Assembly (NCBI RefSeq): GCF_021646545.1
Contig: NZ_JAKIRP010000019.1
Span: 1 to 64,000 of the forward strand
Source: Chitinophaga filiformis
Lineage (GTDB): Bacteria > Bacteroidota > Bacteroidia > Chitinophagales > Chitinophagaceae
Length of the DNA: 64,000 nucleotides
Direction: 5' to 3'
This document shows, piece by piece, positions 56,282 through 64,000 of this stretch. The number at the start of each line of letters is the position of its first letter. Position 1 is the stretch's first letter. A program made the position numbers and the translations under genes. Under the pieces are notes generated by a model. It saw only the letters and a program-made list of their open reading frames with translations. It had not been told where the DNA came from and did not search any database.

Positions 56282-58705
56282 TCATCCCTTGCTAAAACGT
56301 ACTTTAAACTTCACTGCCGGGTCTGTATCTTCCTTCGGATTGAACACATGCAGGAGATAATATTTCCCCTGTACCCAATCCTGCACAGCGTTGTCATAGA
56401 ACGGACTACCCGGGTTACCGCTCTGACCACCAGGATAGATGCCATAGGCCACTGTCTTCCCTGTCAGCTCCACCACCATTTTCCATGAAGGCCCATGCAG
56501 TTGCTTGGTCGCATTCACAATATGACGACCACCTCCTGTACGCAGGTTCATAGCGCTGAACGGAATAATGGACCGTGTCAGGTGACGGATGTTCGTACCA
56601 CGGAAACGGCCAAACTCTAATTTATGATCTTTGTCCAGCACTTTCGCGCTGTCGGCCGCAAAGGCGAAAGCAGTCAGTATTGTCTGAGAGAGCGTTTCTT
56701 TTTCCGGTGTATGGATATTGTCGATGAACTTCATGGAAGAATCCCGGATAAGCCAGAGTAAGGTAGTCTTTTCCCATGGCTGCTGCAACGGAGTCTTCTC
56801 ACGGACGATATCATCATCCCAGATAGCAGATTGTAATTTATCCCAGAAAATGTTGAAGATAGTAGCTGCCTTACTATCCGGACTACTCTGCAGATTCCAT
56901 TTGTCCAGCAGTTCCCAGTACGTCCGCTGCTCAGCTGTGAGCAGAGACACCGGCATATGAGATCTGATCATCGGAAGTGCGGCACGGGCAAAAGGATTCA
57001 GGAAATCATTCTGCAGGTCCATCATCTGCTGTATGGTGATCTGGCTGTCTGCCGCAAGCACCTCGTTGATACGTTTGCCACGGAAAAGATCGAAGTCGGC
57101 TACATAGCGATAAGGATAGGTACTGTCTGTCGGATGCTGGTTAGCAGAGCTGACAAATCCACGCGCTGGATTCAGTATATGCGGATTCTCCTGCTGTGGT
57201 ACATATCCCTGCCATGCAAAAGTGCTGTCACTTCCCGGCATGATCCATTTACCCTCGTCCTTAAAGCGCAAAGGGAACTGCCCGTTATGCCAGAGTGCTA
57301 TTTCGCCTGTTTTAGCGGCAAATGCGAAGTTCTGTGCGGGACAGGTGTAATATTTTAAAGCAGCTAAATAATCGTTGTAATTATGTGCTTTATTCAACTC
57401 CAGGAAGGTCCTGATCTCATTGGAAGGATCCAGTGCTTTCCAGCGCATGGCGAGGAACTGATGGCCGGTAGCTGTATCAGGAAATACATTGTCATACACC
57501 ACAGGTCCCCATACCGTATAAGCCACCGTATCATAGTACGGTTTCTCCCCTTTCACATTGATCTTCTCTATGCGCAGGTCTGCATTGCGGTAAGCGCCGT
57601 TGAACAGGTATTGTTGTTTACCATTACGGAACTGCATCAGGTAGAAATCTTTCACATCCTCCGCCGCATTGGTCACACCCCATGCAATATGATCATTAAA
57701 ACCAATGATGACACCTGGAGCGCCAGGTAATGTTGCGCCGTAAACATTCATCTCAGGTGTATGGATCTGTGCTTCATACCAAAGGGAAGGCAGGCTCAGT
57801 CCCAGATGAGGGTCATTAGCCAGAATAGGCGCGCCGGAACGCGTCTTCGAACCTGCTACCGCCCAGTTATTACTCCCATTATCAGGGTCAGGTTTATCTT
57901 CCTTGAAATGCAGCACTACCCCTGCCGCTTTCAGGATACTATCCGGAGGTGTGCTAACCTTTACACTCGGCGCAGGATATTGTGTACCCGACGGAATGAT
58001 CGGATCAATACTATCTCCAAAATCCGGATACATCTTAGCAAAATCTTCCTTGCTGAAAAGCTGACGGGCATTGGTATACACCAGGTCATTAGCCCCTCCC
58101 GCCAGATCTGCTGCCATCATCTTCAGCAACAGCGCTGAGTTCAGCGGCGTCCATTTCTCTGGTTTATAATTCAGCAGTTTATATTCCAGTGGAAGTGTTG
58201 CTTTCGTAAGCGTGCTGATATAAGCATTAACACCATCAGCATAAGCATTGATGGCAGCCCCGGCTACCGGGTCACTTTCCATCGCTTTCAGCGCCTGTTC
58301 TGCTCCGTACAGCATGCCCAAACGGCGCTGCTGCCTGTCATAGTTAATCATTTTGCTTCCCAGGATCTCTGACAAACGGCCTGCCGCAGCAAACGACTGC
58401 AGCTCCATCTGCCACAGACGGTCACGGGCATGCATATATCCCTGTACGTAGTAAGCATCTGTAGTATTCTCTGCAAAAATATGAGGTACCATTCTGTCAT
58501 CCAGCCAAACCTCTACCTTCCCTTTCAGGCCGGGAACCTGCAGGTCTTCGTTATAGTCTTTACTGATAGATGTGGCATTCTGCCAGAAGCCTTCCTGCGG
58601 ACTTAACAACCTTCCTAACGGTGGTAGCGAACCCCAGGAGCGATCAAGACATACTATCAATGCAATGGTTATCACCGCGCTAACGGTAAAGGGAACAAAT
58701 CTCAT
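56282..58705 (-). CDS. Penicillin acylase family protein
   Basis: 807 residues with an N-terminal membrane or signal segment (VITIALIVCLDRS). Ntn-hydrolase features: an alpha-subunit part with AYYVQGYMHARDRLWQMELQSFAAAGRLSEILG, then the processing site at NGSNNWAVAG, where Ser278 becomes the N-terminal nucleophile of the beta subunit. Beta-subunit segments include GAPILANDPHLGLSLPSLWYE, NVYGATLPGAPGVIIGFNDHIAWGVTNA and GYVPQQENPHILNPARGFVSSANQ. Predicted periplasmic amide hydrolysis of beta-lactams, acyl-homoserine lactones or other amides. Confidence 0.9.
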   Translation of the reverse strand: MRFVPFTVSAVITIALIVCLDRSWGSLPPLGRLLSPQEGFWQNATSISKDYNEDLQVPGLKGKVEVWLDDRMVPHIFAENTTDAYYVQGYMHARDRLWQMELQSFAAAGRLSEILGSKMINYDRQQRRLGMLYGAEQALKAMESDPVAGAAINAYADGVNAYISTLTKATLPLEYKLLNYKPEKWTPLNSALLLKMMAADLAGGANDLVYTNARQLFSKEDFAKMYPDFGDSIDPIIPSGTQYPAPSVKVSTPPDSILKAAGVVLHFKEDKPDPDNGSNNWAVAGSKTRSGAPILANDPHLGLSLPSLWYEAQIHTPEMNVYGATLPGAPGVIIGFNDHIAWGVTNAAEDVKDFYLMQFRNGKQQYLFNGAYRNADLRIEKINVKGEKPYYDTVAYTVWGPVVYDNVFPDTATGHQFLAMRWKALDPSNEIRTFLELNKAHNYNDYLAALKYYTCPAQNFAFAAKTGEIALWHNGQFPLRFKDEGKWIMPGSDSTFAWQGYVPQQENPHILNPARGFVSSANQHPTDSTYPYRYVADFDLFRGKRINEVLAADSQITIQQMMDLQNDFLNPFARAALPMIRSHMPVSLLTAEQRTYWELLDKWNLQSSPDSKAATIFNIFWDKLQSAIWDDDIVREKTPLQQPWEKTTLLWLIRDSSMKFIDNIHTPEKETLSQTILTAFAFAADSAKVLDKDHKLEFGRFRGTNIRHLTRSIIPFSAMNLRTGGGRHIVNATKQLHGPSWKMVVELTGKTVAYGIYPGGQSGNPGSPFYDNAVQDWVQGKYYLLHVFNPKEDTDPAVKFKVRFSKG

Positions 58706-58756
58706 ACGTGCTAGGTTATCTGCTAATATACGTAAAATATACCGGCGATATTATCA

Positions 58757-59866
58757 CTACTCTACCAACGCTGTTATCAACCGGTCTACCTCCCCGATCG
58801 TATTGAAACTATGCAATACGATCCTTAAGCGTTCTTTCCCTTTGGGAACCGTGGGATGCAGGATAGGCCTTACATCCAGGCCGGCTGACTGCAAACTTGT
58901 GGCCAGACTGCGTGTAGCCTCATTTCCCGGCGTCAATACTACCTGGATGGGTGTCTCACTATACAATGTGCTAAGACCAGCCACTCCTTTCCTGAAATGA
59001 GTAATTAACGCCCTCAAATGCTCACGTGCCGAATGCATATACGGAAACAACTCATAACTGGCTACAATAGCAGCAATCGCTGTTGGAGGCAAGGCCGTGG
59101 TATAAATGAATGATCTGGAGAAATTGATCAGAAAATCACGCAGATGCGGGCTTCCCAGCACTACCGCGCCATGGCAACCTACTGCCTTACCAAAGGTATT
59201 CACGCGTGCGAAACATGCCTGCTGTAATTGCAGATGTTGCACCAGGCCCTCTCCTCTTGCTCCCACTACACCCGTAGCATGCGCTTCATCCACGATCAGA
59301 TGCGCTCCGTACTGTTCACACATCGCTGCTATCTCTTTCAGGGGCGCCATATCTCCATCCATAGAATAGACAGATTCAACCGCTACAAAGATATTGCCGG
59401 TAGCATGCTGCAGCTTTTTCCCCAGATCGTCCACGTCGTTATGTAAAAAAGAGAAAGCCTGCGCCTTCGATAGCCGGATGCCATCTCTGATAGAGGCATG
59501 GATCAGCTGATCGTAAATAATCGTATCTCCCTTCTGTGGTACAGCAGAAAACAAGCCCAGGTTCGCATCATAACCGGAATTATAGATCAGTCCCGCCCCA
59601 CTCTGATGAAAAGTGGCCAGCATACTTTCCGCCTCTTCTATCCAGGCATAATTCCCCGCCAGTAAACGGGAGCCGGTACTTCCATGCATATACGGTCTTG
59701 CCTGCAGCAGAGTATGTACGCCTTCCTGCATGGCAGCGCTATGCGCCAACCCCAGGTAATCATTCGAACAGAAGTCAACAGCACCCGGAGCCGGGAGCCT
59801 CAGCTGCCGGAATGCGTGCTGCTCCTGGCGCTGCGCCAATTGCTTTAAAAGAAAATCTTCTTTCAT
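58757..59866 (-). CDS. bioF: BioF-like pyridoxal-phosphate enzyme (8-amino-7-oxononanoate synthase / KBL family)
   Basis: 369 residues. Alpha-oxoamine synthase hallmarks: FCSNDYLGLA, HGSTGSRLLAGNYAWIEEAE, YDANLGLFSAV, DEAHATGVVGARGEG and the Schiff-base Lys region VNTFGKAVGCHGAVV. Length fits BioF (about 380). It would condense pimeloyl-ACP/CoA with alanine in biotin synthesis; other bio genes are not adjacent, so a related glycine C-acetyltransferase is the alternative. Upstream gene is divergent (miaE, 26 bases). Confidence 0.8.
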   Translation of the reverse strand: MKEDFLLKQLAQRQEQHAFRQLRLPAPGAVDFCSNDYLGLAHSAAMQEGVHTLLQARPYMHGSTGSRLLAGNYAWIEEAESMLATFHQSGAGLIYNSGYDANLGLFSAVPQKGDTIIYDQLIHASIRDGIRLSKAQAFSFLHNDVDDLGKKLQHATGNIFVAVESVYSMDGDMAPLKEIAAMCEQYGAHLIVDEAHATGVVGARGEGLVQHLQLQQACFARVNTFGKAVGCHGAVVLGSPHLRDFLINFSRSFIYTTALPPTAIAAIVASYELFPYMHSAREHLRALITHFRKGVAGLSTLYSETPIQVVLTPGNEATRSLATSLQSAGLDVRPILHPTVPKGKERLRIVLHSFNTIGEVDRLITALVE

Positions 59867-59892
59867 CTCCCAAAGCTAAGTAACTTTGCCCT

Positions 59893-60489
59893 ATGAGTAA
59901 AGTGTCCATTTTAGGTCTGCACCTTCCTACCGATCCACGCTGGGTAAACCTGGCAGCTATTTCCCTGGAAGAAGTTCTCACAGACCATGCCTTCTGCGAA
60001 CAAAAAGCCGCGACATCCTGCATATCACTGATACAGCGCTATCCCGAAAAGGACAGACTGGTACAGGAATTAGCCCCTATTGTAACAGAAGAATGGGGAC
60101 ATTTCCGCCAGGTGCTGGCAGAGATGCGCAAACGCGGTTTTACATTGGGAAGACAACGGAAAGATATGTATGTGAACGCCCTGATGGCACATCAGGAGAA
60201 AGGCGGCGATCCGCAGTCAGTGCTGCTGGACAGACTCCTCATCTTTGCCCTGATTGAAGCCCGTAGCTGCGAGCGTTTTCGTTTACTGAGCGAGGGCCTG
60301 GAAGATGAATACCTCCGCGAATTCTACCGTAAATTCATGATATCTGAAGCAGGTCACTACCGCCTGTTTATAGACCTGGCCAACGAGTATATACCGGAAG
60401 ACAAGGTAAAGGCCCGCTGGCAGGAATGGCTCACCATAGAGGCCGAGATCATTAACAACCTGGAAGTGCGGGGCGACCGGATGCACTAA
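59893..60489 (+). CDS. miaE: tRNA 2-methylthio-N6-isopentenyladenosine-37 hydroxylase, MiaE
   Basis: 198 residues. Ferritin-like four-helix diiron protein with ligands in EEVLTDHAFCEQKAA, EEWGHF, EARSCERF and SEAGHY. The DHAxCExKAA motif is diagnostic of MiaE, which hydroxylates the isopentenyl group of ms2i6A37 in certain tRNAs. Full length. Its last four bases overlap the end of the convergent patatin gene. Confidence 0.85.
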   Translation: MSKVSILGLHLPTDPRWVNLAAISLEEVLTDHAFCEQKAATSCISLIQRYPEKDRLVQELAPIVTEEWGHFRQVLAEMRKRGFTLGRQRKDMYVNALMAHQEKGGDPQSVLLDRLLIFALIEARSCERFRLLSEGLEDEYLREFYRKFMISEAGHYRLFIDLANEYIPEDKVKARWQEWLTIEAEIINNLEVRGDRMH

Positions 60490-62726
60490 AAGTTGAAGCC
60501 GATGTTTACATACATCCGTAAACGTCCATCCTGATCGCAATACATCAGGGATGCTTCTATCGGCCCGAGGAAGGAAGAATATCCACCCGTTACACCATAA
60601 CCACTCATGTACTTGTATTTCGAGGACACATCTCCCAGGAAATCATACAAGGCCACGCCCGCCCGAGGAATAGCGTAAGTATTACGCATGAGCTCATACT
60701 GGTACGACAACTGGATGGTGGCTGCACTGGAGGTGGTGATCTCTCCTTCCCTGATGCCTACGATCGGCAGCTGATTGCGGATAACATTGTTCAATCCTCC
60801 CAGTAAGAATGCGTTAATTGGTCCCTGCTGGTGACTGAAATTAGCTGCTCCACCCAATTGTACCTGCAAGGTGCCATTATAGTTGAAAGGAATGTTGTAC
60901 TTCAGCTGCATGAGCGTGCGCTGGTAATTGTTGAACTTATAGTTATAGTCCTGCGGCGATACCTCAACACCATCCTTGTATAAACGATAGCCCTGCTGCT
61001 GACGGTATACCCAGCCCGATTCAAGCTGCAGGTCCAGTCCGCGGCGCGGAAAGATCTTCCGGTCCAGGGAGTTGACGCCGAAGTACAAATAACTGTTCAT
61101 CTGATTGCCATTTCCCCTCAGCACTTCCACGGATTCATACCGCGGATTGATATTCAGGAACTCATACCGGTGACCTACACCTATCGCCATCATACTGTTC
61201 AGCGTATACTGGAAACGGATATCCCCGTTCAGGTACTTCAGATGATATTCCATCTGCCGTTTAAAATCTTTGTATAAGGTGAGCGCATTATCCTCAAAAT
61301 AGACGCCCAGCCCAAATCCGAAATTCCTTTTCGGCCCCAGGTATTTAAAATACTCTCCCAATATCCTCGGGTTCTCTCCCACCGCCACACTCACAAAAGC
61401 GCGGGAGTTCGGCACAATGAAGTTGCGCTGCGTGATATTCACAATAGCGCTGGCATTTGTGAAACTATTGTATTGCAGCGCGAATTTTACATACGTCAGC
61501 GGATTTTCTTCCACAGTAATATTCATCTCACTTTTGCCATCCCCTTTAGGTTCCAGCTGATACGTGATCATCTTATAAAAACGCGTACCAAATACATTCA
61601 GCACCGCATCTTTGATATCGTTAGGAGTATAACATCCGTCTTTCACCAACCCCAGTCTTCCGAGGAAAAAACTCTCATCAGAATGCCGCAGTCCCGTTAC
61701 GTTGATATCCACCAGCTCTATGTCCGGCGTAAAGGGCAAACGATTCTTCCGGAAAGGCACTTCCGGTGGATATAATGCATTCAATGAATCGGCCATCCGT
61801 TTGAATACCGGGTACATCTCCGCCCCTTTCTCTTTTCCGAGGTCAAGCAGGGAATCTACACTGCCAAAGCTGGCCGCATTATAATTATCCAGGTGATGTT
61901 GGATGTAGATATCAGTCAGCCTCTTCGCCTGTTTAAAATCGTCCGCATCCTTATAAAAACCCAGCTGATAGATGATATCCAGCGGGGTGACCAGCTGATC
62001 AGCCTTCCGCAATCCGCCGCTCACATTGGAACCGATAACGAGATCCGCTCCCATCTCTTTTGCGGTGATCACGGGGAAGTTACGCACCACACCACCATCC
62101 ACCAGCTTCTTATCGCCAATCTTTACCGCCGTAAATACGGAGGGAATAGCCATACTGGCACGGATAGCGGTCACGATATCACCGGTGTCAAGCGTGACGA
62201 TATCGCCGGTAGTGACATCAGTTGCAATACATTTAAAGGGGATGTTGAATCGTGAGAAATCCCTCACACCGTTCACCGGCCAGCACAAGCGGGCCAGTTC
62301 CAGCCACAACTGCTCGCCGGCAATTACGCCGGACGCCAGTTTGGGTTTTCCGTATTCAAAAGGTATCTCTATCAGGTATTTATTGTATTCCCGCTTTTCC
62401 TCGTAGGAGATGTCGGTCAGTACCGGCTGATTGGAAAACAGGTTATCCCAGTCCATCTCACGGGCCATTTTCTCTATCGCATCACCGGAATATCCCATGG
62501 CATACAGGGAACCGATGATGCTCCCCATACTGGTACCGGTGATATAATCCACTTTCAGGCCCGCACTGTCAAGCGCCTGGAGAATGCCGATGTGCGCCAG
62601 TCCTTTAGCACCACCACCACTCAGGGTAAGGCCGATCTTAGGCCTCTTCCCTACCTCCTGCGCAAAAACAACTGCGGGTAAAAGGAATATTATGAAGATA
62701 TAAACTAAAGCCTGGCGTTGACGCAT
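60486..62726 (-). CDS. Patatin-like phospholipase with C-terminal outer-membrane barrel
   Basis: About 746 residues from the ATG at 62726; a TTG at 62747 would extend the frame. A signal peptide (YIFIIFLLPAVVFAQ) is followed by a patatin domain: oxyanion SGGGAKG (near 43), nucleophile GTSMG and the dyad Asp in DGGVVRNFPV. The C-terminal half contains a POTRA-like segment (DIELVDINVTGLRHSDESFFLGRLG) and a BamA/TamA-type 16-strand barrel (INITQRNFI... ending RMYVNIGFNF). This matches the PlpD-type phospholipases placed in the outer membrane. Single gene. Confidence 0.9.
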   Translation of the reverse strand: MRQRQALVYIFIIFLLPAVVFAQEVGKRPKIGLTLSGGGAKGLAHIGILQALDSAGLKVDYITGTSMGSIIGSLYAMGYSGDAIEKMAREMDWDNLFSNQPVLTDISYEEKREYNKYLIEIPFEYGKPKLASGVIAGEQLWLELARLCWPVNGVRDFSRFNIPFKCIATDVTTGDIVTLDTGDIVTAIRASMAIPSVFTAVKIGDKKLVDGGVVRNFPVITAKEMGADLVIGSNVSGGLRKADQLVTPLDIIYQLGFYKDADDFKQAKRLTDIYIQHHLDNYNAASFGSVDSLLDLGKEKGAEMYPVFKRMADSLNALYPPEVPFRKNRLPFTPDIELVDINVTGLRHSDESFFLGRLGLVKDGCYTPNDIKDAVLNVFGTRFYKMITYQLEPKGDGKSEMNITVEENPLTYVKFALQYNSFTNASAIVNITQRNFIVPNSRAFVSVAVGENPRILGEYFKYLGPKRNFGFGLGVYFEDNALTLYKDFKRQMEYHLKYLNGDIRFQYTLNSMMAIGVGHRYEFLNINPRYESVEVLRGNGNQMNSYLYFGVNSLDRKIFPRRGLDLQLESGWVYRQQQGYRLYKDGVEVSPQDYNYKFNNYQRTLMQLKYNIPFNYNGTLQVQLGGAANFSHQQGPINAFLLGGLNNVIRNQLPIVGIREGEITTSSAATIQLSYQYELMRNTYAIPRAGVALYDFLGDVSSKYKYMSGYGVTGGYSSFLGPIEASLMYCDQDGRLRMYVNIGFNF

Positions 62727-62841
62727 ATGTGTTCTTGTGTGGTGCAATCCTGAAGTCCCAAATAAAGTTAATAGAAATACTTCTAATATCAGACGCCTTA
62801 TTCCACCCTTTCCCCCATAGAAATATGTAAATTCTATAACA

Positions 62842-62872
62842 TTTACAACAATTTTCCTATATTATACATTCG
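62842..62872 (+). promoter_or_regulatory. Possible promoter of the MHS transporter gene
   Basis: TTTA (62842-62845) and TACATTCG (62865-62872) are 19 bases apart, near the Bacteroidota TTTG / TAnnTTTG pattern with one mismatch in each. The -7 box lies 20 bases before the ATG at 62893. Confidence 0.35.
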
Positions 62873-62892
62873 TATTAACCAAGTAACCACGT

Positions 62893-64000
62893 ATGAACAA
62901 CAGCAAAATTACACAATCCATCTGGCAGGTAATACTGGCCTCGTCCGCAGGAACACTTATTGAGTGGTACGATTTCTACATTTTCGGAAGTCTTTCCGCC
63001 ATCATTTCACAAAAGTTCTTCCCGCCCAGCAACCCTGATCTGGCCTACATTGCCACATTGGCCACCTTTGCTGTGGGATTCATTGTAAGGCCTTTCGGGG
63101 CCCTCGTATTCGGCAGATTGGGAGACCTTGTTGGTCGTAAGTACACCTTTCTGCTCACCCTCATGATCATGGGTGGTTCCACCTTCGCCATCGGTCTCAT
63201 CCCGAGTTATGACAGCATAGGCATTCTCGCGCCTATTATCGTATTGGTATTGAGGTTATTACAGGGCCTGGCCCTCGGCGGCGAATACGGCGGCGCTGCC
63301 ACCTATGTAGCCGAACATTCGCCCCATCACCAGCGCGGATATTACACCAGTTTTATCCAGACAACCGCTACCCTGGGTCTGTTCGTTTCTCTCGCCGTTA
63401 TACTGATCACCCGGACCAGTCTTACCACTGATGCCTTCAACAGCTGGGGATGGCGTATTCCCTTCTGGCTGTCTATCGTACTGGTGATCATGTCATATTA
63501 TATCCGCATCCGCCTGCAGGAATCCCCTCTTTTCCTCCAGCTGAAATCAGAGGGCAAAACGTCCACCAATCCTATTAAAGAGAGCTTCGGTAAAAAGGAG
63601 AATCTCCGGTTGGTATTACTGGCGCTTTTCGGTGCTGCCATGGGCCAAGGCGTAATCTGGTACACCGGCCAGTTCTATGCCCTCTCTTTCCTGCAGAAGA
63701 CGATGCAGGTGGAATTCATACAGTCCAACATCATTATCGCCGTTGCCCTTGTGCTGGGTACTCCGTTCTTTATCTACTTTGGTAAACTGTCTGACAAAGT
63801 AGGTCGTAAGAAGATCATGATGGCGGGTATGCTGATAGCTGCGCTGGCATACTACCCCATCTATGCGGGCATGGACCGCGTGGCGGATCTCAGTCTCAAA
63901 ACAGAAGATACGGCTAAATACAGCATCGAAAATTCCATCTCCCGGAACGATAAGATGCAGAATATTGAAAAATCAATTAAGACCAGGACCTTTACTGATG
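62893..64000 (+). CDS. MFS transporter, metabolite:H+ symporter (MHS) family (3' partial)
   Basis: Open from ATG 62893 to the window end (369 codons seen). MHS features: SSAGTLIEWYDFYIFGSLSAII, VGFIVRPFGALVFGRLGDLVGRKYTFL, RLLQGLALGGEYGGAATYVAEHSP, RGYYTSFIQTTATLGLF, GKLSDKVGRKKIMM. This subfamily includes ProP, ShiA and dicarboxylate symporters, driven by proton gradient. A family-typical cytosolic loop follows; about 60-180 residues are likely beyond the edge. The charged stretch near the end (SRNDKMQNIEKSIKTR) lies in the long loop. Confidence 0.85.
   Translation, partial: MNNSKITQSIWQVILASSAGTLIEWYDFYIFGSLSAIISQKFFPPSNPDLAYIATLATFAVGFIVRPFGALVFGRLGDLVGRKYTFLLTLMIMGGSTFAIGLIPSYDSIGILAPIIVLVLRLLQGLALGGEYGGAATYVAEHSPHHQRGYYTSFIQTTATLGLFVSLAVILITRTSLTTDAFNSWGWRIPFWLSIVLVIMSYYIRIRLQESPLFLQLKSEGKTSTNPIKESFGKKENLRLVLLALFGAAMGQGVIWYTGQFYALSFLQKTMQVEFIQSNIIIAVALVLGTPFFIYFGKLSDKVGRKKIMMAGMLIAALAYYPIYAGMDRVADLSLKTEDTAKYSIENSISRNDKMQNIEKSIKTRTFTD

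Overview
The window reads as the chromosome of a free-living Bacteroidota bacterium, most likely Chitinophagaceae (Chitinophaga-like). The grounds are three cargo proteins with type IX secretion (T9SS) C-terminal sorting domains, DUF6443-type RHS proteins, relaxed Bacteroidota lipoprotein signals, DUF6263/DUF4919-type secreted proteins, near absence of Shine-Dalgarno sites, and promoter-like TAnnTTTG boxes. No rRNA, CRISPR array, phage structural genes or replication origin are visible. There is one tRNA gene (Lys, UUU) and one apparently intact IS1182-type insertion sequence.

Layout. 1-6.2 kb: three secreted or surface T9SS cargo genes, namely a large four-Cys repeat protein cut by the window edge, a short paralogue with the same C-terminus, and an SGNH hydrolase with fibronectin-like repeats. 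6.5-14.4 kb: an MFS transporter, an S41 protease lipoprotein and several small secreted or membrane proteins of unknown role. 14.8-23.2 kb: an RHS locus on the minus strand (1156-aa partner, then DUF6443/RHS core protein interrupted by one in-frame TGA, then a small four-helix membrane protein starting one base after the RHS stop, a candidate immunity protein). 23.6-29.6 kb: assorted secreted proteins, a GH114-like lipoprotein and the IS element. 29.8-37.3 kb: a small AAA ATPase, an orphan molybdenum-hydroxylase large subunit, a sorbosone-dehydrogenase/cytochrome c lipoprotein and a short UvrA-type ATPase. 37.5-40.6 kb: a MarR regulator with a rifamycin-phosphotransferase-like enzyme and an operator-like palindrome. 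40.8-45.5 kb: a primase-fold-like protein, a DUF4919 protein, a 14-helix drug exporter, a DUF1877 remnant and a small membrane protein. 45.6-52 kb: two DJ-1/PfpI-type proteins, an alpha-carbonic anhydrase, a multi-PAS histidine kinase and a convergent single-domain response regulator. 53-56.2 kb: a degraded region with an RHS scrap, an SMI1/KNR4 gene, an unknown partner, a truncated SMI1/KNR4 copy and the tRNA-Lys gene. 56.3-64 kb: penicillin acylase, a BioF-like enzyme, MiaE, a patatin/outer-membrane-barrel protein and a partial MHS-type transporter.

Most genes are single or two-gene units on alternating strands. The clearest functional units are the RHS operon, the MarR/Rph pair and the SMI1-containing pair near tRNA-Lys. 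The most interesting material is polymorphic-toxin biology: an RHS gene broken by a single stop codon that still has a tightly coupled downstream membrane gene, plus a separate graveyard of RHS and immunity fragments beside tRNA-Lys. No wholly new system could be demonstrated from sequence alone.
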